Source of the DNA: Symbiodinium natans
Taxonomy: Eukaryota > Sar > Dinophyceae > Suessiales > Symbiodiniaceae
Assembly (NCBI GenBank): GCA_905221605.1
Contig: CAJNDS010002474.1
Span: 336,501 to 400,500, forward strand
DNA: 64,000 nt
Direction: 5' to 3'
Part shown: positions 12,477-27,815 of the stretch, in pieces
How positions within the stretch are numbered: the first letter of the stretch is position 1
How the letters are laid out: each line of letters starts with the position of its first letter
Program-made: the position numbers and the translations under genes
The notes under the pieces: generated by a model
Told to the model about the DNA's origin: nothing
Databases searched by the model: none
The model's input: the letters and a program-made list of their open reading frames with translations, nothing else

Positions 12477-13129
12477 CTCTGAATTGCTTGCATTGGCGAG
12501 ATGTTTAGTTCATGTCCAGTTATGATGTTACGACTCGACCACGGTGCAAAGATGGCGCATTCGGCCCAGAAGCGCTCGCACTTAGTTTTGCCTAGTGGCG
12601 CGGCAGAGCTAGTCATGGAAGGCGGCAGCTGCTTCCCCCAAGTGCAGTGATTTGTGTTAGCAGCCAGCCGTTGCTGCTCAACAGGCTCTCTTGATGAGGC
12701 CTGCTCTCCGGGGTTCCAGGCCTTGCCCAGTGGTGCTATTCAGATGCGCGTCTGCTGTTGTCTGAAGCTGTCGTCAGGCTGACAAGAAAGATTGGCTAAC
12801 CGACAAAGTGTGGTCCTGAGGTAAGTGCCCTGTAGCACCTGAGTGCAACAATGATAAACTTCTGATGAATCTGTGGTTTGGTGATTGTGCACAAGGAGAT
12901 TGGTGCAGCAGCTGATCCTGGTAAGGATTCCAAGGCATCGGAGATGTGCGAAACTAATGCAAAGCGAGCCCCAAAGCGAGGGCTCGGTTGCAGGAACGGG
13001 AACTCCAGCCTTGGGCTGCGCCGGGTGACTGCGATGGCACCTTGCAGGCGCGGAGCTTCGCGGACCTTCGCAGAGTAGCAAAGTATAGCAAAGTCGCTGT
13101 GAACTAGCTTCCATTGGCTTTCATTCAGG

Positions 13130-13463
13130 AGCTGGCCACTTCAGGCGATGAAATCAAAAGTTCCGCGCTCACGTCAGCCCAGCCGTCTGCTATTGTCCAT
13201 GGCTTCTTGTTCAGGTCACTGGGACCAATTCCGAGCCAATGCAGAGATGTTTGGATATGTCTCCACCTTTAAGGCTAGGCTTCGCATGGTTGCACTTTTA
13301 CTGGTTTCAAGCGAGAGACATGTTAAGACCTTGTCCCTGTCAGGAAGATCTATCCCAGTATTCGACGATCATCGATGTTGACAAAGTGCCAGCCCATGCA
13401 CGCATGAAGGCTGAACATCTAGCCAGAGAGATCGAGGACTGCTACAGTAGAGGCAGGAGTTGA
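13130..13463 (+). CDS. Ataxin-2-like protein, LsmAD-domain exons (partial)
   Basis: Ataxin-2/Pbp1 proteins bind RNA and poly(A)-binding protein and act in mRNA stability and stress granules. The exon 13215-13273 encodes HWDQFRANAEMFGYVSTFK, and the exon from 13344 encodes EDLSQYSTIIDVDKVP followed by ARMKAEHLAREIED. Joined in phase they match the LsmAD pattern W-D-Q-F-x-A-N-x-x-F-G-x-x-S-T-F-x-E-x-x-Y-(S/T)T...A-x-x-x-A-R-E-I-E. The intron 13274-13343 is GC-AG, a type common in dinoflagellates. A further upstream exon probably includes 13130-13195. The Lsm domain expected before LsmAD and the PAM2 region after it were not found. The reading stops at 13461-13463 unless another intron starts there. 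Confidence 0.65.
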
Positions 13464-13985
13464 TCTTGCAGAACCTGCTTTACTTGTAGCTCCGAAAATT
13501 ACGATTGTTACGATTGCATTGGGTCAGGTCACGGTAACCATGATGATGAAGCTCCAGGACGAGACGAAGAGAGTCTGTTTTCGGCGGTGTCGCCAGGCTG
13601 TGCTGGGGTCAGTGGCGTTAGGGACGAGGCTTCTATAGTTGCAAGATGTGAATGTGCGCATGCCAGGGGCGCAGATTGTCGTCTGGGTCCTGGAGCATCC
13701 TGGAGGTGTAGGATTGAGGCTTTCATCAAGGTTTGGTTAGGGTGCAACTTCAGAGTGTGCGGAGTTTGGGCCCTGAACGCGCGAGATGGATCTAAGGCTG
13801 AGAGCTTCCCTGCCTTGGTGGAGACAACGGCGCCGCCGCCGGGATTTAGGGCTTTGAGTTCTAGGGCTTAGGTTTCGGGATTCATCATGTTGTTGAGGTT
13901 TTAGGGTTCTGTCGCGCCTGCTTTTGGACCAGGACATCGAGAAAACAATTTCCAGGGTACAGAAAAACCATGACGGTTGGGCAAA
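13464..13985. other. No gene recognised
   Basis: Lies between the LsmAD exons and the poly-G minisatellite. Contains GATTTAGGGCTTTGAG-type degenerate telomere-like motifs at 13845-13910. It may hold introns or later exons of the ataxin-2-like gene, but I could not place any. Confidence 0.35.
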
Positions 13986-15760
13986 GCTCATGGACGTTCA
14001 TGGGGGGGGGGGGGGGAGTTCAGGATGCCTCATGGACGCTCATGGGGGGGGGGAGGGGGCATGAGAGTTCATGCGGTTGCAGAACGCTCATGGACGGTCA
14101 TGGGGGGGGGGGGGCATGAGAGTTTTTCATGACGGTTGGAACAACGCTCAGGGACGCTCATGGGGGGGGGGGGGGCATGAGAGTCAGGACGGTTTGGACA
14201 GCGCGTATGGACGCTCATGGGGGGGGGGCGGTGGGCATGAGAGTCATGACGGTCGGACAACGGTAATGGACTCATGGATGGGGGGGGGATTGAGAGTTCA
14301 TGACGGCGGGGGGAAGGAATGAGAGTTCATGATGATAGCAGAATCTCATGGACGCTCAGGGGGGGGGGAGGTGGGGGGAGGGCATGAGAGTTCATGGACG
14401 GTTTGGGACAACGCTCATTTGGGACGCTCATGGGGTGGGGGGGGAACCAAGGGAGCGTCCCACGACCGACCGTGACGATCAATTGGTGGGGGGGGGGGGG
14501 GGGGGAGGGGCATAGGAGTTCAGAAGAGTTCTGCAACGCTCATGGCGGGAGGGGGGGGGGGGTGACGGGGGCATCAGAGTTAATGAGGGTTCTGCAAAGC
14601 TTCATGACGCTCATGGCGGCGGGGGGGGGGGGGGGGGGCATGAGAGTTCATGAAAGTGGCAATGTATATGGACGTTTAGTGGGGGGGGGGGGTGGGGCGG
14701 GAGCATGAGAACGATCATGGACGGAGGGAGGGGGGGGGGTGGGAGGGGGGGGCAGAGGGGTTCATGGAGCGTTTCTGCAACGCTCATGGACGCTCATGGG
14801 AGTGGGGGGGGCATGGTTTCAACGCTCATGGACGTTCATGGGAAGGGGGGGGGGTGGCGGGGGCATGAGAGTTCATGAGAGTTCTGCAACGCTCGTGGAC
14901 GCTCATGGCGGGAAGAGGGTGGGGGGGGCGCATGAGAGTTCATGAAGGTTCTGCAACGCTCATGGACGTTCATGGGGGTGCGGGGGCATGAGAGTTCATG
15001 AGAGTTCTGCAACGTTCATGGACGCTCATGGCGGGGAGGGGGGGGGGGGGACAGACAGTTCAGGAAGGTTCTGCAACGCTCATGGACGTTCATGGGGGGC
15101 GGGGGGTGCGGGGGCATGAGAGTTCATGAAGGTTCTGCAAGGCTTCATGGACGCTCATGGCGGGGAGGGGGGGGGGGCATGAGAGTTCATGCGAGTTCTG
15201 GCACGCTCATGAACGTCATGGGGGGGGGGGCATGTGAGGTTTCATGAAGGTTCTGCAACGCTCATGGAGTTTCATGGGGGGGGGGGGTTGGGGGCAGAGA
15301 GTTTCATGAGAGTTCTGCAAGCTCATGGACGCTCATGGCGGGGAGGTGGGGGTGGGGGGGACATGAGAATTCATGAAGGTTCTGCAACGCTCATGCACGT
15401 TTATTTTTTATTTTTTTTTTGGGGGGGGGGCGGGGGGAGGGTGCGGGGGCATGAGAGTTTATGAAAGTTCTGCAACGCTCATGGACGCTCATGGCGGGGG
15501 GGGGGGGGGGGGACATGAGAGTTCATGAAGGTTCTGCAACGTGGATGTTCTGGGGGGGGGTGGGGCATGAACATGAGAGTCTGAACGCTCATGACGCTCT
15601 GGCGGAGAGGGGGGGGGGTGGGGGGGCATGAGAGTTCATGAAGGCTCTGCAACGCTCATGGACGCTCAGGGGGGGGGGGGGCATGAGAGTTCATGAAGGT
15701 TCTGCAACGGCCCATGACGGTGCATGACGGTTGGAAAACGTCCATGGTTTTGGCGTACCC
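13986..15760. repeat. Poly-G minisatellite, about 1.75 kb
   Basis: More than twenty imperfect units. Each has a CATGAGAGTTCATGA half, a GTTCTGCAACGCTCATGGACG half and one or two runs of 7-18 guanines, nearly all on the plus strand. Many units carry an ATGGACG(C/T)TCATGG near-palindrome just before the G-run. Open frames across it are glycine-rich or proline-rich artefacts. Confidence 0.97.
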
Positions 15761-16980
15761 TGAAGAATGTTAAATCGGACTTAGGGGTCTCAGGGGCTTG
15801 AAGGCTTCCAGAGTCCTCTGAAGGCCAACAAATGGAGGGTCTAGTGCACCTTTCTCAGGATTCCGGCGCAGCGGCAGCAGAACAGAGAACTACCAAGCAA
15901 GCTTTGCGGCTTCCAAAGGCTTCTAAGATAAACAAAAAAAGGGTGTCTGGAAGACACCCTGGTCAAAACATTCTAGCATATACTATACCCTAAGGACCAT
16001 TTCATTTGCGTGGCTTGGCCGCCTGTCGCGGAGAGGGGTGCAATGAAAAACGGATTGGGCCATCCACAATCAAGCCCATCAGTAGTCGATGCACTCGAAA
16101 CGACCTTTCGCATAACTCTTGCCTGAAGCCTGAACGTTAAACCGCCAGCTCTAAACCCCTAAACTCTAAACCTAAACATAGAGGAAGGTCACGTTTTTGA
16201 ACGTGTTTCGAACGTATAGAGGGAGGGCAAAAGAAAAAACAGAATGCAAGGAGCAGGTACACTCAAGAACCCCTGCCACTTACACCCTCAAGAAGCCTCG
16301 CCACTCAAAGCCCCGCCCCCGTCCCCCCCGTCCCCCCCCGCCCCCCGCCCCCCTCTCCTCCCTGGTACCCCCGAAACCCTCAAACCTTGCGTAAACCCCC
16401 TAAAGCTGAATCCGCCAGACCTCCAATCTTCGGCATGTGGCAGACCTGATGAAGGCTGTATAGGGTCCATCTTAGTGCTTCCGAACATGCACGCGACAAT
16501 TTGTGGAGCTTCATATAGCTTCGTTGTTCTGCACAAGGCCACAATGGCCGAGAACGCCATGCTGAAGAAGGTCTGGCCCTCGTCGTTGCCAGCAAGACCA
16601 GGTACAGTTTTTTTAGGCCAAACATGCTGAAACAGATTCCACAGCACGTCGTACCCTCACAGCTGACGCTCACCCGAGGCTCACCCCGATCCACACACAC
16701 ACACACATGCGAGCTAAATATGAGCACAAACTCATGACACGACACCGACAAGCACGCCTGGGACACGCCTCCTGTGGACTCCTCCTTTAGCTTACCCGAT
16801 GAGGCAAACAACCCCCTATCCCAGGCCGCCGATCGATCCCTGAATGAGAAGGTCGGTAGAAAGGATTACTTGCCCACAATGGGCAGGTTCCCTTTCTTTA
16901 ACAAATGAGCAAACCCAACATAAGACAAACAAAGTCCATCCTGAAAGCTTAAACCATAACGAGCTCTGTCTCAGATGCAG
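15761..16980. other. No gene recognised
   Basis: Contains a perfect 11-bp inverted repeat at 15939-15961 (GGGTGTCTGGAAGACACCC), CTAAACC telomere-like motifs at 16140-16180 and a C-rich tract at 16310-16370. Open frames on both strands overlap and none is convincing. Confidence 0.4.
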
Positions 16981-16989
16981 CGTTTGTGA

Positions 16990-18560
16990 GACATGCAGCC
17001 ACCGCCTCAAAGCCATATCCTGGCAAGAGTTTCTCAGCCTAAGGCCGAACCCGGAAAGGCATTGTCTTGCCCAACGCTACAACTTGACTTCCACCGATAC
17101 CATGCCCAGACTGTGTGCGCGTCGTCCGGGGCATCAAGTTTCGGTGCATTGGAGGGCGAGGCCAGAACGAGCCATTTGGATCCGTGCACAGCTTTGGCAT
17201 TTCCGTTCCCGAAGGTGTTCAAGCCAGTGCAGCCTGACTGGCCGTTGAGTCGCTCGGAGAAGATGGACCTTGCCATTTCGTACTACGACAAGGCGCCGTG
17301 AACAGTGCAACGTTTGTGTCATGCCTTCTTTTGCTCTTGGAAATTTTAAAGAAAATAGTTCGCGCAGGAGTTGCAGTTGCAGAAGGCTCAGCAGGTGGAT
17401 GTGTCGTCGATCAGTTTGCCTCAGCTCCTTGCACGCACTTGCGCCTGCGTGGTTTTTGTCCTCAGCAGTTTCAACTACTTCGTTTGTGGATATCAGCCCA
17501 GGGTTGAGCCGCCGAGCTCGAAGTGGTCGCGCAGAGACCGAAAGATGTTCGCCCGTGGTGCTCAAGCACAAAGGGCTGCTGATCAAGGCCGTTCGGCAGT
17601 GCGAGTTTTGGACTGGTTGGACAGGTCATGCTGACAGCTATCACGAATGCTAGCCTCCATAGGCTGACTGAGTTTCTTTTCAAGCGACTTGGGGTGTGCG
17701 GGGGGATGACTCCGGGCAGTGCGTGAGCAGTGCGTGGAGTGTAGAATTCTTTGACTAGACTGCACCAGGCGCAGGGAAACAGCCGGTGCCACGGGGCGCC
17801 ATTTTCCGATCCTATGTTGAGCTGCGTTGGATTCCCACATGAATGCCACCACTTTTCATGCCTCGAACGTTAAATTGACACTCCATCCCTGGTTAGACCC
17901 TCGAATGCACTTTTACACGTTTAAATATACATTTAAATGCCAGGAATCAGGACGTGTGTTTTTGGTTTTTCGGCTAGACGGCTCGGAATTGGCCACCTGC
18001 GCTCTGCCGCGTCAGATCTTCCAAAAAGCGCAGACATGTTACAAAGCTGCGCCGGAATGGGATGTCCCCATTTGGCTTTTTGAATTCGGACGGCTGTTGC
18101 GGGCATCGCTCACAGGCCCATTGAACCTGTACGCCAGCAAGTGCGTGTGTCATTACTGCTAGACGGCGCCAAAGCTCAGGAATTGGCCGGCTTGACATTG
18201 CTTGTTTTGCAACATGGTTGGCCGGTGTGTTGGTACTGCTCGTCTCTCTACAACTGCCCTGCTGCAGCTAAGACTGGTACTCATGCAACTCCTGTAGTCT
18301 AGTCCGAGCCTGACATAAGTTTCATTCCAGTTTGGATACTTGGACAGGTGCCGTCAACAGCATTTTGTCAGCCTTTGTGGACGCCGTGCTGGACTCAACG
18401 TTGGCTTCGTACATGAAAGGGCCGCCTGCGTTTCGGATAGGCTGTTTGCAGCATGTGCAAGGACAGCGAATCAGATGAAGCTGATGGAGTGGAAAAGAAT
18501 GCTCTCCGGCGTGCCGCTCGTCCGCAAGGCCCTTGTTCGACCCGCTTCTGAATAGCTTTG
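16990..18560 (+). CDS. Possible multi-exon gene, unrecognised
   Basis: Exon-like plus-strand readings occur at about 17105-17301 (ends KMDLAISYYDKAP and a TGA), 17970-18130 (LPRQIFQKAQTCYKAAPEW) and 18350-18550 (VNSILSAFVDAVLDSTLASY, then an acidic and basic tail ending in TGA at about 18549). They lie in different frames and would need introns. No domain was recognised. Minus-strand frames of similar length overlap 17134-17586, so strand assignment is weak. Confidence 0.25.
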
Positions 18561-19450
18561 CCTTTCAGGATTCTTCAACGTCTGAGCCAGCAACTTCGGG
18601 TACCCATGCTGGCAGTTCACGCAACTAGCCCTTGTGCCAAGCCTTCACAAGCATTTGCGCTTGCGGAACTGTGCAGCCAGAGTAGGATTGAAGATGCTTG
18701 AGGTGTTTGCAATTTGTAATGAGTTATGTGCATGCTGCATCCAGTGGATGCTGTCCCCAAAGATTTGGCAGCAGCAGAGCTGCTTGAATCACAGATCAAT
18801 CTGGTTGAGTGTCAGTGGACGGCCACCGCTCTTGGCGATCCCATCGAGATAATGCCATGCTCCGCAGACATCCGGCATTCTTGCCAAGCCCATGAAGTTG
18901 AGCCGGACGATCGTCGACGAGCTGTGTCCTGAAGCACCGCTCGTTCCCGACAGCGTGTGCCCTCCACTAGGCGCACTACACACTAGGTCACTAGGCCATT
19001 AGGCCCGACAGGCTATGCATGGCTTGGGCCATTTTCGAGCAGCATCAAGTCCAACTGATCAGACGCTGGACATCCCAGCGAGCAGCGAGGCAGCACAGTG
19101 GCATGTTTATTGCCGTGGCATGGACCGAAGAAACGCAAGAGGATATGAAAAGGACACCCGTCTGCTTTGTTCGCGATTTGGAGGTGCCTTTGCCGTGGCA
19201 AAGCTTTGCTGAGAGGAATTATTGGATTCGGCCGGGCGGCCGCTCGTAGACTCGTAGACTCTTGTACATCAGCTTCATCAGCAGCTTCACTGTGTGGTGG
19301 TCGTTGCTGTGCGTACGTAGAGTCCACCGTCTGCTGAAGGGTCTGCCGTTGAGTTGTAGGTTGTTCGGCATGATATAAACTTTTTCATGCTTCGGGCCAC
19401 CGGAACACCGCAGCTGATGCTCATGATGCTCTACTTGAGAGGTATTGTGG

Positions 19451-19817
19451 TGCCTGAAACAAACCAACAGCTTGGAGATGTACGTTTTGAGCTTTTGTTG
19501 GTGCTAACACAGCCTGAAACAAGCCAAAAGCTTTGAGATGTACGTTTTGAGCTTTTGGTGGTGCTAACACGGCCTGAAACAAGCCAAAAGCTATGAGATG
19601 TACGTTGTGAGCTTTTGGTGGTGCTAACACAGCCTGAAACAAACCCAAAGCTTTGAGATGTACGTTTTGAGCTTTTGGTGGTGCTAACACAGCCTGAAAC
19701 AAGCCAAAAGCTATGAGATGTACGTTGTGAGCTTTTGGTGGTGCTAACACAGCCTGAAACAAACCAAAAGCTTTGAGATGTACGTTTTCAGCTTTTGGTA
19801 GTGCTAAAAAAAAGCCT
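19451..19817. repeat. 60-bp minisatellite, about six units (copy 2)
   Basis: Same array as at 664-1030, with only isolated base differences (for example one 'cgtcc' to 'ggcc' change at the third unit). Unit number is unchanged between the copies. Confidence 0.9.
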
Positions 19818-20400
19818 GAAACCACTACAGTAATCCCCAACCGACGGAAGTTTTGAGAACAAAGGCCAATCTTGGTTTCGGGTTTAAGTGTTCACAGCCA
19901 AGGAAGGCAGAAAACCTATTAGGACAAATGCCTGCAGCTTTCAAAGGGCGGATGCGTTGCTTTCTGTATGTTTTTTGGTGTTCGGGAGGAAGTTTCGGGA
20001 TTTGCCGGGCGCTTTGGATGGCTCTGGGGTTTGGGGGGGTTTGGGGCATATGGCATATGCTTGAAGAAGCTGCTTTCCAAATGGAAGGACATTTCCGACT
20101 TCAACAGCCCCACCGCAAGCTGTTTGGCTTCCAGGGTTGGTAAAGGATCCTGTGGGGCTGATAAGCTGCTACACGCTGCTACACCTACAGTCAGTTCACT
20201 GCCAAATTGAGATTCACTGAAACATGATCTAGCAGATCTAGCAGGCAGACACTGGCAGACACCTCCTCAGCAGCGCAAAGCTAGGCACGCTGCGGAGCAT
20301 CTGCGGAGCGATGAAGAAGTGCCAGTGCCGCTCCATTTTGAAAGCCTTTGGCCCAGGCAGCAATGCCTATAAGTACCTTGTGTCGGCCTGTTGCTTTGAG

Positions 20401-21675
<1,275 letters not shown>

Positions 21676-22599
21676 TAGAATGTTGGAAAGTTGTGTTTTC
21701 ACAGGTTCCGTAGCCGCAACATGCCAAGCTGCGTATGGACACTGTAGGACTGTAGGTCCATGCCAAAGCAGGCAGAGACCAGAGACCCGGATACAACATG
21801 AGCTCGACGCAAAGACAGAACCGCTGACCTTTGCCCTTCCCCCAAGAGCCTACAAAGCCAAGCAGCCAAGCCCTGAAATACTGCATTTGGTCGCGCTCAT
21901 TGACTTGTCCACACTTGGTGATCTCTGACTGCTTTGGAGGAGGCAGTCGAGGTCCGCAGCCAATCTTTTCAGTACGACCTGGTCATTGATGAGCTCCATT
22001 GCGGATGCGTAATGTGAAGTCACATGCTGCAGGCTACCCTACAGTAAATCCAGAGGAGCATGGCGTGGAACATCAGAGCTCCTCATTTCCTCATTTGCTT
22101 GCTTCCGAGGCACAGCCAGAGGGGGCAGACGTTGTGAAAGCTTCTGCTGTGAAGGACCGTCGCCGCCTGCTACCAAATCGTAAATCGTGGCCAGTACTCG
22201 CGTGGCATGATGATCTAGCTGCTAGCTGAGATCAAGTATGCGCATTTCAACTATATATTTGTGCAGGCCACACATGGCCTGGCTATGATGCGAATCTCAC
22301 AAAACCATGGAACTTAGGAGCCCCCAAAGCCAAAGCCCAGTTCACATGGCAGTTTTTCTCTGATGTTCCATGATGTTGCACTCCCTTGAGTCTCTATAGG
22401 CCACCCCCCCAAAAAAAGCAATAAATAGGGCAGGACGGGTAGGGGTTGAGGGTTGAGGGGAATAGGGGTTGAGGGTTGAGGGAAATAGGGCCAAGCCTTG
22501 AAGCTTGATGGTCCAAGCTGTCCAGACCTTCTTATTCATAGCTCTTTTTCTTTTGGAATCCCTGGCAGGGGGTCTGCGGACAAATGCGGGTAACCGGAA

Positions 22600-24129
22600 C
22601 AATGAGGGCACGTGTCTTTGCGAACCGATCGTATGATCAACAAGTCAAGGCGTGTTCTGTCTTGCCGGTCTGCCAGCAACAATTTGACACAGAGCAGCTG
22701 CAGACCCTCAAGAAGTGGTTGCAACAGGCACAAAGTTTTTGGCGTTAGTCCTGCGAATGATGCCTGGCAGGGAGTAGCACGAAGAAGCTGTTCGGCAGGT
22801 GCACGATTCCAATGAAGAGTCTTGTGGCGAGCTTCGTGAGGCTGGCTCTTCCAAGACTGCCAGATTGCCAAAGCGGCTTGTGCAGCCCTGGTGTACATTC
22901 AACATTGCCGTGTTCTGAAGCGGGGCTGTTTGCTGCATAGCTCTGTCCCAGGCTTGTCTCAGTTCCATGACCAGTCGTTATGGAACAGACGTCGGACGCA
23001 AGCTTTGTGTCAAGCTTTTCAAGGCCCTTCGCCAAAGCCGCTCAGAGGTGGCGGCGCTGAGTTACCGGCCAGACATCCAGCAGGACCAGCTTAGCTGTTT
23101 CCTGGATTTGGCTGGGCAGAGAGGCGCGTTGCGACTTGAAAAGGTTGAATGAACAGAAGATGACATCGCAATCGAAATTTGCAGTCATTCAAGTCATTGC
23201 GGAGGGAGTTCTTGAAGCCTTGGGACGCTTTTCAGATTCATTCGGCGCCCATCCTGAATAGACAGGTATAGCAGCTGCGTAGCTGTTAAAGACGAAGTTG
23301 GAGCACGAAGCCATGAAGCCATGACATGAACATCCATCTCACTTTCAGTGCATCTAAGCAGAAGAAGCCTGACAATGTTAGAACAGCTTTCCCCTTGCTC
23401 CCCTCCCCACCACATCCCACCACACATGTTCAAGATTGATCCTGAAGAGTGTCAAGTTCTCGGGCAGGACAACTCTTGGATTCGCAATGCAGAGGAAAGA
23501 CTTGCCGGGCATGAGCAGGACCATCACGAAAGCCTCCCCGGAACCCCTTATCATGGCTTTATCGTACCTTTGCCTCCACCTTTGCCCACCTTTAAGTGCT
23601 GAAGACTGCAGGACTTTGATGACTTCCATCGGCTGGAGTTGGAGGTGCTGGAAGTGAAGTGAACACTTGTGACATGCCATCCATCAAGCGCGCTGATAAG
23701 GAGCGCGGAGCTGCTGTCAGCTTCTCAGGGGCGACAGTGGGGCCACCTCTGCTGTTTGCAACCGACCTTTGCGCCGCGTCCCAAGGCAGCAGACAAGTCC
23801 GACTCCAGCAGAACATCGCAGGCCGAGAGCTGACGAAAGCTGACGACAATTGACGAAAGCTGATTGTTCGGTGTCAAGACTCGTGGTGAAGGTCCAGAAC
23901 AGCGTCTGTGACGTCTCAAGGCTCAAGCAGCAGGCAAAAGCCGCAGCGATGCAGGATTAAGCTGTGGCTTGGTACTGCGTCGGCTCACTTGTGGTGGGAA
24001 GGGCTGCAGAATGCTGCAGCTCTGCAAAGCAGCTTTGATCGCATTCAATTGCTGGCTTCGGGCCTGTGCCAGGCTGCTTCTTCAGCAGCGAATGCCACCT
24101 CCTGGCAGCAACAGGCCATTGATTGAAGG
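22600..24129 (+). CDS. Uncharacterised plus-strand exons (copy 2)
   Basis: Duplicate of the exon-like stretches at 3830-5360, offset about 18769. A base change near 22680 turns a lysine codon into glutamine in the first exon. All open stretches are otherwise kept. Function is unknown. Confidence 0.35.
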
Positions 24130-24198
24130 ATGGAAGCAAGGTGATTCACACAGGCACTTTCAAACCAGACAGTGATTCCTGAAATTGAAATGAGTCTC

Positions 24199-24560
24199 TT
24201 GATTCAATTTCCACGTGCCTCAAAGGATTCATCTCGAAGTGTCTCAAAGGATTCAATTTTAAAGTGTCTAAAAAGTTCGATTTCGAAGTGTCTCGATGTC
24301 TCAACAGGATTCAATTTCCAAGTCTCTCGAAATTCCAAGTTCGAAGTGTCTCACAGTTTAAATTTCAAAGTGTGTCAAAGACTTCAATTGCAAAGCATCT
24401 CAAAGGATTGAATTTCAAAGTGTGTCAAAGAATTCAATGTCAAAGTGTCTCAATGGATTCAATTTCGAAGTGTGTCAAAGGATTCAATTTTGAAGTGTGT
24501 CAAATGTCAAAGGATTCAGTTTTGAAGCGTCTCAAAGGATTCAATGTCGAAGAGCTCGCT
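24199..24560. repeat. Degenerate short-period minisatellite (copy 2)
   Basis: Same array as 5430-5790, essentially identical in unit order. Confidence 0.9.
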
Positions 24561-26356
24561 TTGAGCTGGGCAGGTGGAAATGGCAGAAATGGGTTGCAAG
24601 GAAGTGGTTTCTTCGTCTCCAGACGAGGCAGATGCAGAGTCACCCACCAAAGATGATGTGTCTTATGACATGAGTTCTCGCTCGTGCAGCATGAGTCAGT
24701 TTTACACGACAGGAAATCATCCCTGCAATGGGAGCAGCTGCATCACCGGCGGCGCAGCAGGCAAGGGCAGGAAGGATTTTCTTGGCCAGGTTGCGCAACA
24801 GCTTTGCCAGTTTTGGTTCAAGGTCATGAGTTCCAGCCACCCGGGCGAGAAGACGAAGAAGCTGAATCTGAGTCGCACTTTAGGTGTCTGCGTTCCATGG
24901 AGTCTTGCCGTCTCCTGGCTTTGGCTTGTAGCTTTTTGACTGCATGTGTGTCTCAGGTTCCTCAACAAGACGCAAGAGGCCGATTGGTGGGCCGAAAAAG
25001 GCTGGGCCCGTGCTTCTGCGAGGTTTCTCAGGAGCAGTCACCCAGCGCGCCACCTGCCGCAGGCGACCTCACCGATCCGGGCGAGAAGACAAGGAAACGG
25101 AATCTGGGCTGCACGTCAATTAGGACTTTGGCTCCCGTGGAGTCCCTTGTCATAGTCATTGCCTGGTTTGGTCTTTACAGGTGATCCACCCTACGTAGTT
25201 GCTGCTTCCTTTTCAAACCTGTCAATTAAGGTTCCTCAACAAGACGCAAGAGGCCGAGTGGTGGGCCGAAAAAGGCTGGGCCCGTGCTTCGACCCGGAGG
25301 GACCCCTAACCCCAGCGTAGCCTTCATAATTACATCGAAGAATTGCGTGCGGAGTGGGCAAATGTGGTTACTGTGTTCGTAAAGTCTGCGGATGTGCGGT
25401 CAATGCGAGGTCACCCTGTCCGCCTGGCAGACTCTTCGAGTGTATGTGCATGATCGAGGCAGCGTTGACTCGAGACTTCTAGCTGAAGAGCTGACCCTTA
25501 TTCTTGAACGGGCTTTAGCATTGTCAACCCCGACCCCGGGCCCCGGGCCCAATAGAACCCGTATAGCCCTTTTCAGGAACCCTTTTCAAGCGATTAAGGC
25601 CCTAACCCCCTACATGGGCTCTCTGGGAGGTGCGCCAGGCCCGGGCTGGCCTCAACCAAACTTCTTGGTGCCTTGGAGTTTACAGTCCATGCAAAAATGC
25701 ATGTAAGCTTCGAAGGAGGAAGGGGTTTGAGTTTTTGTTCGGTTGGGGGAGTTGGCTTTGGTTAGCAGGGGCGCCGGGGTCTGCCAGTTTTGAATTTTGG
25801 CAGCGCAAAGCTTTTTGCAGTAAGACAGCAAGCAGAACTATGCTCATAGCAGTAGCCCGAAACCCTTTCCCTCGAAGGAAAATCCCAAAATAATTGTAAA
25901 TATCATACTACCCCTAACCCCCCCCAACCCCCAGCAGCGTTGTCAGTTGTTTTTTGAATCCGCCGTGCGTGAGGCCTTGAGGCTGGATGACAGGCACATC
26001 GAGCTGGGTGGCATCGAGCCAGCAAAACCTGCCCCCGAAGGACCTCATATGTCAGAAGGGTTTTAGGAAGTTTGTGATGACAGTTTAAGCTTGTGACAAG
26101 GAGATGCTCAAAAGAAGACCGATGATTTCACAAAGGCGCGGATCCAGATGGTTCCTTGAAGCCGGCCAGACACACGACTCGTCTGCAAAGGAAAAGGGTC
26201 TTTCCCAAAAGTGGTTTGTTTTCAGCGCTAAATCCGTCCAGCCATTTCGGTGAAATGTTGGACGGGGTAGGTGTAGGTGTTGGCGGCCAGGTAAGGTTCA
26301 GCAGGGTCAAAACTGTTTTGGAGTGTACCGTGACACATAGAGCCCTAAGCCATACG
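24561..26356 (+). other. Possible exons, no gene resolved (copy 2)
   Basis: Equivalent of 5791-7587, with the same internal 274-bp duplication and the same exon-like stretches. It ends where the 1081-bp block specific to copy 2 begins. Confidence 0.25.
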
Positions 26357-27437
<1,081 letters not shown>

Positions 27438-27815
27438 GGCAGTGCCGGATCGGTGAAACAGACACCCGGGTGCCATCGACCATCGGCGCAACCGTCATCA
27501 CCAAACAGCAAGACCATCACCAAGACCCCAGGAGACAACCAGTGCAGGGAACATTACAAAAACCATCATCGCAATCATCGCCACGACAATCGCGACCACA
27601 TCAGCATGGCAAACAGCACCACATGCATTTCCAGAAGTATCCGCGCAGGCTACTGCCACATCGGCTGTGATACAGTCGGCGCTCGAGGAGCATGCCAGAG
27701 GAGCCTTTCAGACTTGCCATGCCGTGAGCCGAGAAGAGGGCTGGTTGTGTGAATGCTGCCTTGACGCAGATGCCACCCAAACTGCGCCATCCAAAGCGAT
27801 GAGCGGGTGTGGGCG

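Noticed and set aside
14071-15464. Glycine-rich 'proteins' over the poly-G array
   Set aside because: Frames arise from G-runs and the ATG in the repeat core; indels change phase between units.
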